In this document: one piece after another, positions 29,500-37,096 of the stretch
Numbering within the stretch: position 1 is the first letter of the stretch
Layout of the letters: the number at the start of each line of letters is the position of its first letter
Origin: Rhodoferax sp.
GTDB taxonomy: Bacteria > Pseudomonadota > Gammaproteobacteria > Burkholderiales > Burkholderiaceae_C
DNA length: 64,000 nucleotides
Direction of reading: 5' to 3'
Assembly: GCA_024235935.1 (NCBI GenBank)
Contig: JACKLL010000001.1
Coordinates: 186,001 to 250,000 of the forward strand
Translations under genes and position numbers: made by a program
The notes under the pieces: generated by a model
What the model was told of the DNA's origin: nothing
What the model saw: only the letters and a program-made list of their open reading frames with translations
Databases searched by the model: none

Positions 29500-30339
29500 A
29501 TGAGCCGCCACAGCCCGCAAACCCGCCTGGTCTACAACGACCCGACCCTGCTGGACACGCTGGCCGCCTGGCTGCTGGCGCTGATGTGGATCCTGCCGCT
29601 GGTCTATGCGGTATGGACCGCGTTCCACCCGGCAGCGTACTCCACCCGCTTCGAACTGCTGGCGCCGCTGACGCTGCACAACTTCGCACGGGCCTGGGAG
29701 GCGGCGCCGTTTGCCCAGTACTTCCTCAACACCATCCTGCTGGTGGCGATGATCCTGGCCAGCCAGCTGGTGCTCAGCACACTGGCCGCCTATGCGTTTG
29801 CGCGCTACGAATTCCCCGGCAAGAACGTGCTGTTCGCGCTGGTGCTGGTGCAGCTGATGATCATGCCCGACATCCTGCTGGTGGCGAACTACAAGACCAT
29901 GGCGGCCCTTGGCCTGGTCGATACGCTGCTCGCCATCGGGCTGCCCTACTTCGCGTCGGCATTCGCCATCTTCCTGCTGCGCCAGACCTTCATGGGCATC
30001 CCCAGGGAACTCGACGAGGCCGCCCGCGTGGAAGGCGCCAGTGCGATGCAGATCCTGTGGCGCATCTACATCCCGCTGGCGCGGCCGGTCTACACCGCAT
30101 TCGCGCTGGTCTCGGTCAGCTTCCACTGGAACAACTTCCTGTGGCCGCTGATCATCACCAACAGCGTCGGCGCACGGCCGCTGACGGTCGGCCTGCAGGT
30201 ATTCTCCTCCACCGACCAGGGCGTCGACTGGTCGGTGATCACCGCCGCCACGCTGATGACATCGGCACCGCTGCTGATCGGGTTTCTGCTGTTTCAGCGG
30301 CAGTTCGTGCAGAGTTTCATGCGGGCGGGGATCAAGTGA
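29500..30339 (+). CDS. ABC sugar-type permease, UgpE-like
   Basis: 279 residues, six membrane helices, EAA loop DEAARVEGASAMQILWRIYIPLA. The ATG at 29500 has CGGAG about 8 bases upstream; a GTG at 29482 is the alternative. Last gene of the importer unit. No terminator is obvious after it. Confidence 0.88.
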   Translation: MSRHSPQTRLVYNDPTLLDTLAAWLLALMWILPLVYAVWTAFHPAAYSTRFELLAPLTLHNFARAWEAAPFAQYFLNTILLVAMILASQLVLSTLAAYAFARYEFPGKNVLFALVLVQLMIMPDILLVANYKTMAALGLVDTLLAIGLPYFASAFAIFLLRQTFMGIPRELDEAARVEGASAMQILWRIYIPLARPVYTAFALVSVSFHWNNFLWPLIITNSVGARPLTVGLQVFSSTDQGVDWSVITAATLMTSAPLLIGFLLFQRQFVQSFMRAGIK

Positions 30340-30502
30340 CGGGTGGGTATCCCGGCCAATGGTCAAGGCCGCCTGGACTGGATCCAAGGACGCTGCCCCG
30401 CACATTCGCCAGCGGCTTCCCGCGCTGAATGCTTGGCGGCCTGTCGATGATGGCCTCGGCGTAGGCTTTCTCAAGCAATCGGTGCATACGGGTTGTCGTC
30501 GA

Positions 30503-31339
30503 CTACGCCTTGAAGGGAGGCAGTCCACAGTGCGGGCACCTGCCGGTCGAGATGGCCAAATCGCCACCCCAGCCGACAAGTCCGCCTTCACACGACCCGC
30601 ATACCAAGCCAAAGCGCGTGGCAGTGGTTCCGCCAACCCACATTGACCGAATGGCCGAACCAACGACGTATATCGCCAGGATTGCGATCGCTGCAACGAA
30701 AAGCATGAAGATTGATTTGTAGGTGCCTGCCCTGCCAGAGGTGATCGCCAGCCATATGATGGCAAGACCGATCACCAAGGCCCAAAAGGCCTTGCTTTCC
30801 CGGTTGGCGTGGCGTGCAGATTCGGCACGGCGCGCGACAAATTGCGCCCTGGTGATGCGAGGCTTATCCCTGTTGCGGAGAATGCGTTCCTGTCGTTCGA
30901 CCGATTCAACGAACGCCCTCAAGGCATCGGCGTTCGTCGCACGAAAATCGGCGGCATAAACTTGCCGACCGGCAGCGTCGCGCACTTCAATGGTTCTCAG
31001 GCCTTCTCTGACTCGAAAGTGGACTTCTGACAACGAATAAACCTGCTCGCCCCACCTTGATCGGATAGTGACCCATCCGCCACCAATTGAAAGTGAGTGA
31101 CCCAGGAACCTCGCGATCTGAGCACCCGAAGACGTAAACCAAAGCAAAAGGAGCCCAGTCCCAACGCTGAGCAATTGGGCTGGCCATCCAGGCCGCAACC
31201 AACCTGACCAAATAAAGAAAATCGAGACTGAAACAAATACCGCCATACCGGCGACCGATGCGAACTTCAGCCATAACGGACTGAAGACGGCAGGAACCAT
31301 TTTCAAAGCGACACTCGAGCTGGTTGCAGGTACTTGCAT
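30503..31339 (-). CDS. Hypothetical membrane protein with C-terminal zinc ribbon
   Basis: 278 residues, not recognised. Two helices near the N-terminus (about 28-70), a soluble part of about 100 residues that reads like a PH-type bacterial domain (GGWVTIRSRWGEQVYSLSEVHF), two more helices (about 185-235), and at the C-terminus two CxxC pairs (CGSC and CPHC) that would hold a zinc ion. The gene appears less G+C-rich than its neighbours and uses commoner A/T third positions, which suggests later acquisition. It stands alone between the importer and the toxin-antitoxin pair. The first ATG is taken as start without a strong ribosome site. Confidence 0.6.
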   Translation of the reverse strand: MQVPATSSSVALKMVPAVFSPLWLKFASVAGMAVFVSVSIFFIWSGWLRPGWPAQLLSVGTGLLLLWFTSSGAQIARFLGHSLSIGGGWVTIRSRWGEQVYSLSEVHFRVREGLRTIEVRDAAGRQVYAADFRATNADALRAFVESVERQERILRNRDKPRITRAQFVARRAESARHANRESKAFWALVIGLAIIWLAITSGRAGTYKSIFMLFVAAIAILAIYVVGSAIRSMWVGGTTATRFGLVCGSCEGGLVGWGGDLAISTGRCPHCGLPPFKA

Positions 31340-31616
31340 TTCTCAGAGAGTTGGCAATTGTCTTGAATGTCTTGTATCCCTGTTGGTCTGGCGCTTGTCA
31401 ACGGTATCGGCTTGCCCGGTTCAAAAGCAGCGAATCATAGAGTCGAAACAAGCTTCGCCATTTGACGATGCAGCGACTCCCCCGCTTGGCAAAAAGCCTC
31501 CGCAGCTTCCCGCGCGCCCCATGCAAAAGCGAAGCAATTTTGATCGACGGTGGGTCGCATGATCGGGCAGCTATATTGAGCCAGGCCTGTCCACTGAAGC
31601 GCGCGGCATTCGCCAC

Positions 31617-31952
31617 TCACGCAACAGCGAGCATCAGATGCCCAATCCCGGCCTTCGCCGGCCGGACTTTGATCTCGATGTCGTAGCCCAGTCTCGTGAG
31701 GCAGTCCATCAGTTTGCGTTCGGACAGGTTCGTGAAGTCGCCGCGCATCATGTCGGAAACCTTGGGCTGGGTGATGCCCATGCGCTTGGCCGCTTCTTGT
31801 TGTGTCAATTCAAGGCTGCGCATGGCCTTTCTGATCTCGATCACCAGACCGGTCTTGATCCTGAGCCTGTCAGCGTCAGCCAGCCCAAGGTCGGCGTACA
31901 CATTGCCCGAACCTTGTTGCACCTCAATCCCGTCAATCCGTCGCTTCTTCAT
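31617..31952 (-). CDS. HigA-like antitoxin, XRE helix-turn-helix
   Basis: 111 residues. The HTH reads LTQQEAAKRMGITQPKVSDM, the pattern of the HigA2/HTH_37 antitoxins, with SERKLMDCLTRLGYDIEIKV after it. The ATG overlaps the toxin stop by four bases (ATGA), giving toxin-first order as in higBA. It should neutralise the toxin and repress the shared promoter. A longer frame to 32060 only reads back into the toxin gene. Confidence 0.85.
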   Translation of the reverse strand: MKKRRIDGIEVQQGSGNVYADLGLADADRLRIKTGLVIEIRKAMRSLELTQQEAAKRMGITQPKVSDMMRGDFTNLSERKLMDCLTRLGYDIEIKVRPAKAGIGHLMLAVA

Positions 31953-32311
31953 TCTCGCAACTCCATTGCAAACGCTTCGGCAATCTTGAGCCTCGCGTGG
32001 ATGATGTCCATTTCTTCCTTTGGCGTTGCAATACCGCGCTTGCTCTTCTTCTGGAAACAATGAAGGACAAATACTGCTGCGGCAAATTTGACGGTGTAAA
32101 CCGGCCGGTATGTGCCACCAATATCGGTCTCCACGACTTCAAGCACCCCCGCACCGCCAAAACCCTTGAGCACCTTGGCTGCGTCGTGTTTGTCACCTGC
32201 CTGCGCCAACGACAAAGCGAAGCCGAAAGACCGTCGCACTTCCACGGGCATGGCCATCAGGTCCTTGTGGCTACTGCCGATCCATTCAAGCGGCTTTTCG
32301 TTACTCGCCAT
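31949..32311 (-). CDS. HigB-like toxin, phage Gp49-like / RelE superfamily
   Basis: 120 residues. Landmarks are KPLEWIGSSHKDLMAMPVEVRRSFGFALSLAQ and YTVKFAAAVFVLHCFQKKSKRG, then IIHARLKIAEAF, the features of the Gp49-like branch of RelE toxins, which cleave mRNA at the ribosome. It is first in the operon and overlaps the antitoxin gene. Confidence 0.85.
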   Translation of the reverse strand: MASNEKPLEWIGSSHKDLMAMPVEVRRSFGFALSLAQAGDKHDAAKVLKGFGGAGVLEVVETDIGGTYRPVYTVKFAAAVFVLHCFQKKSKRGIATPKEEMDIIHARLKIAEAFAMELRE

Positions 32312-32318
32312 TGCCTTG

Positions 32319-32346
32319 ATTATCTATGAAAAGGTATAAGACACAA
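32319..32346 (-). promoter_or_regulatory. Promoter of the HigBA-like operon
   Basis: On the minus strand TTGTGT (32346-32341) and GATAAT (32324-32319) are 16 bases apart and stand just before the toxin ATG. Good sigma70 match for a G+C-rich genome. Confidence 0.55.
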
Positions 32347-32369
32347 TTGTTCATGCCAACGCAAGCCCG

Positions 32370-33455
32370 TCAGAGCAGAGCCCGGCAAATCGCCTCCGTC
32401 ATGGCCGTGCAACTGGCGTCCCCGCCCAGATCCCGCGGCACGGTCACGCCTTCTGCCAGCACCGCCTCCACCGCCCGCTCCACCCGCGTCGCATCCTCCC
32501 CCAGCGCCGCATCCCCATGGCGGTCGGCCAGCCAGCGCAGCATCAGCGCGCCCGACAGCACGGTGGCCACGGGACTCGCCAGGTTCTGGCCGGCGATGTC
32601 GGGCGCCGAGCCGTGGGCGCCCTGGAACAGCCCGTGGGTTTCGCCCAGCTCGGCCGAGGCGGCGATACCGAGCCCGCCGACGGTACCGGCGCCGAGGTCG
32701 GAGATGATGTCGCCGAACATGTTCTCGGCCACGATCACGTCGTAGAAATCCGGCTTCTTGAGCATGTGCACGGTGATCGCGTCGGCATAGGCGTAATCGC
32801 GTTGCACGTCCGGGTAGGCGGCGCCCACCTCGTCGAACACCGCGCGAAAGAACGCATAGCTGCGCAGGATGTTGGCCTTGTCGCAGACCGTGACGCGGCG
32901 CTGGCCGTCGCGCGGCGCGCCGCTGCGTCGGCGTGAGAGCTCGAACGCGAATTTCGCCACCCGCTCCACGCCCTTGCGGGTGACCACCAGCGTGTCGGTG
33001 GCCAGCTCGCCGCGCAGGTTGATGCCGGCGCCACGGCTGGCGTACAGGCCCTCGGTGTTCTCGCGCACGATCACGTAGTCGATCTGCCCTGCTGTCCAGT
33101 CGCGCAGCGGCGACTGCACGCCCTTGTAAAGCCGGATCGGCCGCACGTTGGCGAACAGGTCGAGCTTGAATCGCAGCTGCAGATGCAGGTCGTTGCCGAC
33201 CTCGGTGCCATCCGGGTAGGTCACCTCGGGCAGGCCGGCGGCGCCATGCAGGCTGGCGTGCGACTGCCGGCAGGCGGCCAGCGTCTCGTCCGGCAGTACC
33301 GCACCGGACCGCAGGTAGTGTGCAGCGCCACCAGGCTGGGCGTCGAAACGCAGGCGGCTGCCGCAGGCCTCGCGCAGCACGGCCACGGCAGATTGGCAGA
33401 CTTCGGGGCCGATGCCGTCGCCGTCTATGGTGGTGATGTCGTAGGTCTTGGTCAT
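32370..33455 (-). CDS. Isocitrate/isopropylmalate dehydrogenase family protein
   Basis: 361 residues. IDGDGIGPEV at the N-terminus, VIVRENTEGLYASRG (substrate loop), the lysine in CDKANILRS, and AENMFGDIISDLGAGTVGGLG (metal-binding aspartates) define a beta-decarboxylating dehydrogenase. It is closer in pattern to tartrate dehydrogenase/decarboxylase and homoisocitrate-type members than to LeuB, which sits with leuCD. NAD+ is probably the cofactor. It is divergent from the beta-hydroxyacid dehydrogenase gene, and the two may take part in one hydroxyacid pathway (inference). Confidence 0.85.
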   Translation of the reverse strand: MTKTYDITTIDGDGIGPEVCQSAVAVLREACGSRLRFDAQPGGAAHYLRSGAVLPDETLAACRQSHASLHGAAGLPEVTYPDGTEVGNDLHLQLRFKLDLFANVRPIRLYKGVQSPLRDWTAGQIDYVIVRENTEGLYASRGAGINLRGELATDTLVVTRKGVERVAKFAFELSRRRSGAPRDGQRRVTVCDKANILRSYAFFRAVFDEVGAAYPDVQRDYAYADAITVHMLKKPDFYDVIVAENMFGDIISDLGAGTVGGLGIAASAELGETHGLFQGAHGSAPDIAGQNLASPVATVLSGALMLRWLADRHGDAALGEDATRVERAVEAVLAEGVTVPRDLGGDASCTAMTEAICRALL

Positions 33456-33585
33456 GAAAAGGATTACCTGAAAATCAAGGGGTGCCAGGGCCGGGTGCCT
33501 GCGCGTCCATTACAGTGTCGGTCATGTTATCGGCCGGCAGGCCGGGTCGAAACGGTATTTTCACTATCCAACTTTGGAGACTCGA

Positions 33586-34470
33586 ATGAAGAAGAAGATC
33601 GGTATGGTCGGCATCGGCATGATGGGCCACGGCATCGCCAGCAACCTGCTCAAGCACGGCCATGAACTGGCGGTGCTGGAGCATGCCGGCAACCAGCCGC
33701 TGGACGCCCTCAAGGCCGCTGGCGTGTTGACCTTCACCAGTGCTGCCGAACTGGCGGCGCGCTCGGACGTGGTCATCCTGGTGCTGACCGGCTCGCCCCA
33801 GGTCGAGGCCGTGCTGACCGGCGCCAATGGCGTGCTGGCCGGTCTCAAGCCCGGCAGCGTGGTGATCGACTGCTCCACCGCCATCCCCTCGTCGACCGTG
33901 CGCATGGCCGAGGCCGTGGCCAAGGCCGGCAGCGCCATGCTGGACGCACCCATGACCCGCACCCCCAAGGAAGCCGCCGAGGGTCGTCTGAACCTGCTGG
34001 TCGGCGGCGACGCTGCGCTGTTCGAGACCTGCCGGCCCATCCTGGCCTGCTTTGGCGAGAACATCACCCATGTCGGCGCGGTGGGCAGTGGCCACAGCAT
34101 GAAGCTGCTGCACAACTACGTGTCGCTGGGCTCGGTGGCGCTGATTGCCGAGGCCGCCGCCTGCGCGCAGCGCAACGGCGTGGCGCCGGATGTGTTCATC
34201 GACGTGCTGGCCAAGGGCGGCGGTGGCGGCATGGCGCTCGAGCGCCTCAAGCCCTACCTGCTGACCAAGGACACCTCCGGTCTGCGCTTCTCGATCGCCA
34301 ATGCCAAGAAGGACATGGGCTACTACACCACCATGGCCGGTGACGCACAGTCCCCCCTGGCGATTGCTGCGGCCGTGCTGGACACACTGCAAGGCGCAGA
34401 TGCCAAGGCGGCGCCGGGCGCCTTGCTGCCGGAACTGGTCAGCCTGCTCGGGCCTGCGGCTTCGGCCTGA
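33586..34470 (+). CDS. 3-hydroxyisobutyrate dehydrogenase-family NAD(P)-dependent oxidoreductase
   Basis: 294 residues. Rossmann motif VGIGMMGHGIASNLL, substrate-binding DAPMTRTPKEAAEGRLNLLVGG, catalytic lysine in GSGHSMKLLHNYV, and SIANAKKDMGYY near the C-terminus mark the beta-hydroxyacid dehydrogenase family (tartronate semialdehyde reductase, HIBADH). The ATG at 33586 has GGAG 6 bases upstream. Substrate uncertain. Confidence 0.88.
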   Translation: MKKKIGMVGIGMMGHGIASNLLKHGHELAVLEHAGNQPLDALKAAGVLTFTSAAELAARSDVVILVLTGSPQVEAVLTGANGVLAGLKPGSVVIDCSTAIPSSTVRMAEAVAKAGSAMLDAPMTRTPKEAAEGRLNLLVGGDAALFETCRPILACFGENITHVGAVGSGHSMKLLHNYVSLGSVALIAEAAACAQRNGVAPDVFIDVLAKGGGGGMALERLKPYLLTKDTSGLRFSIANAKKDMGYYTTMAGDAQSPLAIAAAVLDTLQGADAKAAPGALLPELVSLLGPAASA

Positions 34471-34509
34471 GCCAGCATCCGCCAGCCCGACGACAAACCC
34501 GTGGCGGCC

Positions 34510-35367
34510 ATGAAACTCATCACCTGGAACGTCCAATGGTTCTGCGGCCTGGATGACCGCGTCGACGTCGAACGCGTCGTTGACCATGCCAGGGCCATGG
34601 CTGATTTCGACGTGTTGTGCCTGCAGGAAGTGGCGATCGACTATCCCGGCCTGACCGGTGACGCCGGCTTCGACCAGGTCGCCAAGCTGCGTGGCCTGTT
34701 GCCAGGGTACGAGGTGCTGTTCGGCGCCGCCGTACAGGAGCAGGGCCGCCATGGCAGGCGCCAGCAGTTCGGCAACCTGATCGCCACCCGGCTGCCGGTG
34801 GCACAGGCCCAGTCCTACCCGCTGCCCTACCCGGCCGACGGCGGCGTGCGCACCATGCCGCGCATCTGCACCACGGCCACGGTGATCAGCGCGCTGGGCC
34901 CGATCCGCATCATGACCAGCCACCTGGAGTTCTACTCCAAGGCGCAGCGCATGGCCCAGGCCCAGGCCCTGCTCGACATCCACCGCCAGGCCTGCGGCCA
35001 CGCCACGCATCCGCCGCTGGATGACGAGAGCGGTGGCCCGTTCCAGAACAAGCTGCACACGACACGGGCCATTCTGTGCGGCGACTTCAATTTCGAAACG
35101 ACCGACCCCGAGTACGCGCTGATCCAGTCGGCCAACGCCCCCACCGGGGCAACGCAACTGATGGATGCCTGGCCGCTGCTGCACGGCACCCAGCAGCCCC
35201 ATGACCCGACCTTCCGCCTGTTCGACAGCCGCTACGGGCCGGTGCCGATCTGCTGCGACTTCGTATTCGTCAGCGCCGATCTGCAGCAGAACCTCCGATC
35301 ACTGGCGGTGGATGGCATGACACAGGCGTCGGACCATCAGCCGGTGTTGCTGGCGCTGGCTGGCTGA
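34510..35367 (+). CDS. Endonuclease/exonuclease/phosphatase (EEP) family protein
   Basis: 285 residues. KLITWNVQWF at the N-terminus, LCLQEVAID (metal-binding Glu), CGDFNFETTDP and the final SDHQPVLLAL (Asp-His) are the EEP family signature. No signal peptide. A GTG nine bases earlier is an alternative start. Members act on nucleic acid or on phosphodiesters; the substrate cannot be told. It follows the dehydrogenase gene by 39 bases on the same strand. Confidence 0.85.
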   Translation: MKLITWNVQWFCGLDDRVDVERVVDHARAMADFDVLCLQEVAIDYPGLTGDAGFDQVAKLRGLLPGYEVLFGAAVQEQGRHGRRQQFGNLIATRLPVAQAQSYPLPYPADGGVRTMPRICTTATVISALGPIRIMTSHLEFYSKAQRMAQAQALLDIHRQACGHATHPPLDDESGGPFQNKLHTTRAILCGDFNFETTDPEYALIQSANAPTGATQLMDAWPLLHGTQQPHDPTFRLFDSRYGPVPICCDFVFVSADLQQNLRSLAVDGMTQASDHQPVLLALAG

Positions 35368-35685
35368 GCAAGCATCGGTACGTGCCGGCCCTTGAAGCCA
35401 CCGGTCGCCAGGCAGACCGCATGCGCTGAAACGCGCGCGACCAGCCCGCCATCCTCCTGACCCATCTGCGGCCTCCTGGCCGTCAGGCAGGCTGACACGG
35501 CCGCACTGTTGTCGATGCATAGCAGCCATGCCACTTCGCGCATGTCCTGGCAGGCCTTCACTCGATACATTCCATTCGGGCCCGGTGGCACCGGACTTCC
35601 CGCGGGCACTGCACACCGTGCAGTACCGCGTCACCGACAACGACCGCCATCGATGGCGGACAACACAGCAAGAGAGGAGATCTCC
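35368..35685. other. Intergenic stretch without a supported gene
   Basis: About 318 bases. Short open frames exist on both strands but none has a ribosome site or protein-like character. Apart from the GAGAGGAGA ribosome site just before 35686 I see nothing. Confidence 0.5.
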
Positions 35686-36828
35686 ATGGTCAAGACCGTC
35701 AATCAGGCGCGCCCGCGGCGCACCCATGTTCAACGCAAGCTGGTGGGTGCCGTTCTCGGCGCCATGCTGCTGCTTTCCGCCACATCGGCGCTGGCTGCGC
35801 GCGAATGCGAGGACGCCAACTACGTTCCTGCGCAAGGCGCATGCGCCCATCTTCCCGGTGCAGATCTGTTCTATTACGACACTGGTGTCAACCGCAGGGG
35901 CCATGGCGACACGGTGATCCTGGTGCACGCGGCATCCGGCAATGCCGACGCTTTCAAATACAACCTGCAGGCCTTCGCCGCAGCCGGCTACCGCGCGATT
36001 GCCTATGACCGCAAGAACGTGGGCCGCAGCAGCAACACGCTCCGAGACGCTGAACTGGGGCGCTCGCCAGGCAGCACGGTGCAGGACCTCGAACAGCTGA
36101 TCGACCACCTCGGCCTCGGCCGCGTCCACCTGGTCGGTGTCGCCGCCGGTGCGCAAATGGTGCTGCAATATGCTGCCCGCTATCCTGCCAAGGTTTCCAG
36201 CGTGGTGCTGGCGGCCACGCTGGGCCCGCAGGGTATTGCCCAGCAGGAGCCGGAACTGGCGGCGCTGCAGGCCAACATCAGCCTGCCCTTCGAGCAACTG
36301 TGCCCGATGACCATTGCCAACCCGCCACCGGCACCGCTGCGGCTGATCAGCACCACGACCGCGGCCACGGTGAATCTCCCGGCCATCACGGTCGAGCACC
36401 GCGAACTGGGAACCTGGTTCAGGGCCACCAACCGCGCAGGCGTGGACGACTTCCTGGCCATCAACGCCAATGGGCGTCACAGCAACTTTGACGGTTGCCG
36501 AAGCACCAACATCGGTCCGAATCAGCCTTCCATGTCGAGCAGTGACCCACTCAACCCGAACACGTTCGCCAAGCTCTCGTCGCTGATCACCATGCGCACA
36601 CTGCTGCTGGCCGGCACGGGCGATGTGTACTACGCGCCGCCGGCACACATGAAGCTGTGGGGCTCCTATATTCAGAATGCCGAGTACGTGCAACTCGACA
36701 CCGGCCACGCACCGCAATTCGAAAGCCCGGAAGAATTCAACACGGCCGTGATCCGCTTCATGAACAAGGGAGCGCACGGCGGCCACCGAGGCGGGCGCAA
36801 TTTCGACAAGCCATCGAAGAAGCACTGA
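35686..36828 (+). CDS. Exported alpha/beta hydrolase-fold protein lacking the nucleophile serine
   Basis: 380 residues with a signal peptide (arginine-rich start, then LVGAVLGAMLLLSATSALAA). The hydrolase fold is clear: TVILVHAASGNADAFKYNLQAFAAAGYRAIAYDRKNVGRS, the strand-order region up to LVGVAAGAQMVLQYAARYP, and late blocks GTGDVYYAPP and DTGHAPQFESPEEF that carry the acid and histidine. The nucleophile elbow reads G-V-A-A-G with alanine (residue 153, GCC at 36142-36144) where serine is expected; GCC to TCC is one base. So it is either catalytically dead, uses another residue, or has mutated. A GAGAGGAGA ribosome site precedes the ATG. Confidence 0.8.
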   Translation: MVKTVNQARPRRTHVQRKLVGAVLGAMLLLSATSALAARECEDANYVPAQGACAHLPGADLFYYDTGVNRRGHGDTVILVHAASGNADAFKYNLQAFAAAGYRAIAYDRKNVGRSSNTLRDAELGRSPGSTVQDLEQLIDHLGLGRVHLVGVAAGAQMVLQYAARYPAKVSSVVLAATLGPQGIAQQEPELAALQANISLPFEQLCPMTIANPPPAPLRLISTTTAATVNLPAITVEHRELGTWFRATNRAGVDDFLAINANGRHSNFDGCRSTNIGPNQPSMSSSDPLNPNTFAKLSSLITMRTLLLAGTGDVYYAPPAHMKLWGSYIQNAEYVQLDTGHAPQFESPEEFNTAVIRFMNKGAHGGHRGGRNFDKPSKKH

Positions 36829-36838
36829 CCGACGGTCC

Positions 36839-36860
36839 TGTCGGCCCCCATGGGCCGACA
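36839..36860 (+). terminator. Hairpin after the hydrolase-fold gene (first of two)
   Basis: Perfect 9-bp stem TGTCGGCCC/GGGCCGACA with a 4-base loop. No T-run follows directly; the second hairpin comes 4 bases later. Confidence 0.5.
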
Positions 36861-36864
36861 TCCC

Positions 36865-36900
36865 ATGCTCCCGGCCCCTTGCGAGGTCGGGAGCATTTTT
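36865..36900 (+). terminator. Rho-independent terminator of the hydrolase-fold gene
   Basis: Stem ATGCTCCCGGCC pairing with GGTCGGGAGCAT (one G-T pair), followed by TTTTT. It lies 36 bases after the stop of the hydrolase-fold gene. Confidence 0.8.
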
Positions 36901-37001
36901 CATGGTGCTTCTCCAATCCGGGCGGCTGCAAGGATCGACGTATCCGCCCTATCGCACGGCCGGCCCTGACGCTCGACACGTCTTTCGGATTCGACAACAA
37001 G

Positions 37002-37030
37002 AAGCACGCGGCCCGCTTGGGCGCGCGTGC
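37002..37030 (-). terminator. Hairpin downstream of the DUF6351 gene
   Basis: 9-bp perfect stem AAGCACGCG/CGCGTGCTT with an 11-base loop. On the minus strand the stem is followed by CTTGTTGTC, only moderately T-rich. Confidence 0.45.
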
Positions 37031-37049
37031 TTCGCATGGACTCCATCGG

Positions 37050-37077
37050 CACGGCGCCATGCATTGCCGCATGGCGC
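37050..37077 (-). terminator. Strong hairpin just after the DUF6351 stop
   Basis: 11-bp perfect stem CGGCGCCATGC/GCATGGCGCCG with a 6-base loop, 19 bases beyond the stop codon. No T-run follows, so it may act as an mRNA 3' end stabiliser or with the next hairpin. Confidence 0.5.
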
Positions 37078-37096
37078 CGATCCACGCCGCGGTGTC

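Noticed and set aside
35337..35609. 90-codon minus-strand frame after the EEP gene
   Set aside because: No ribosome site and no recognisable motif; part of it overlaps the end of the EEP gene.
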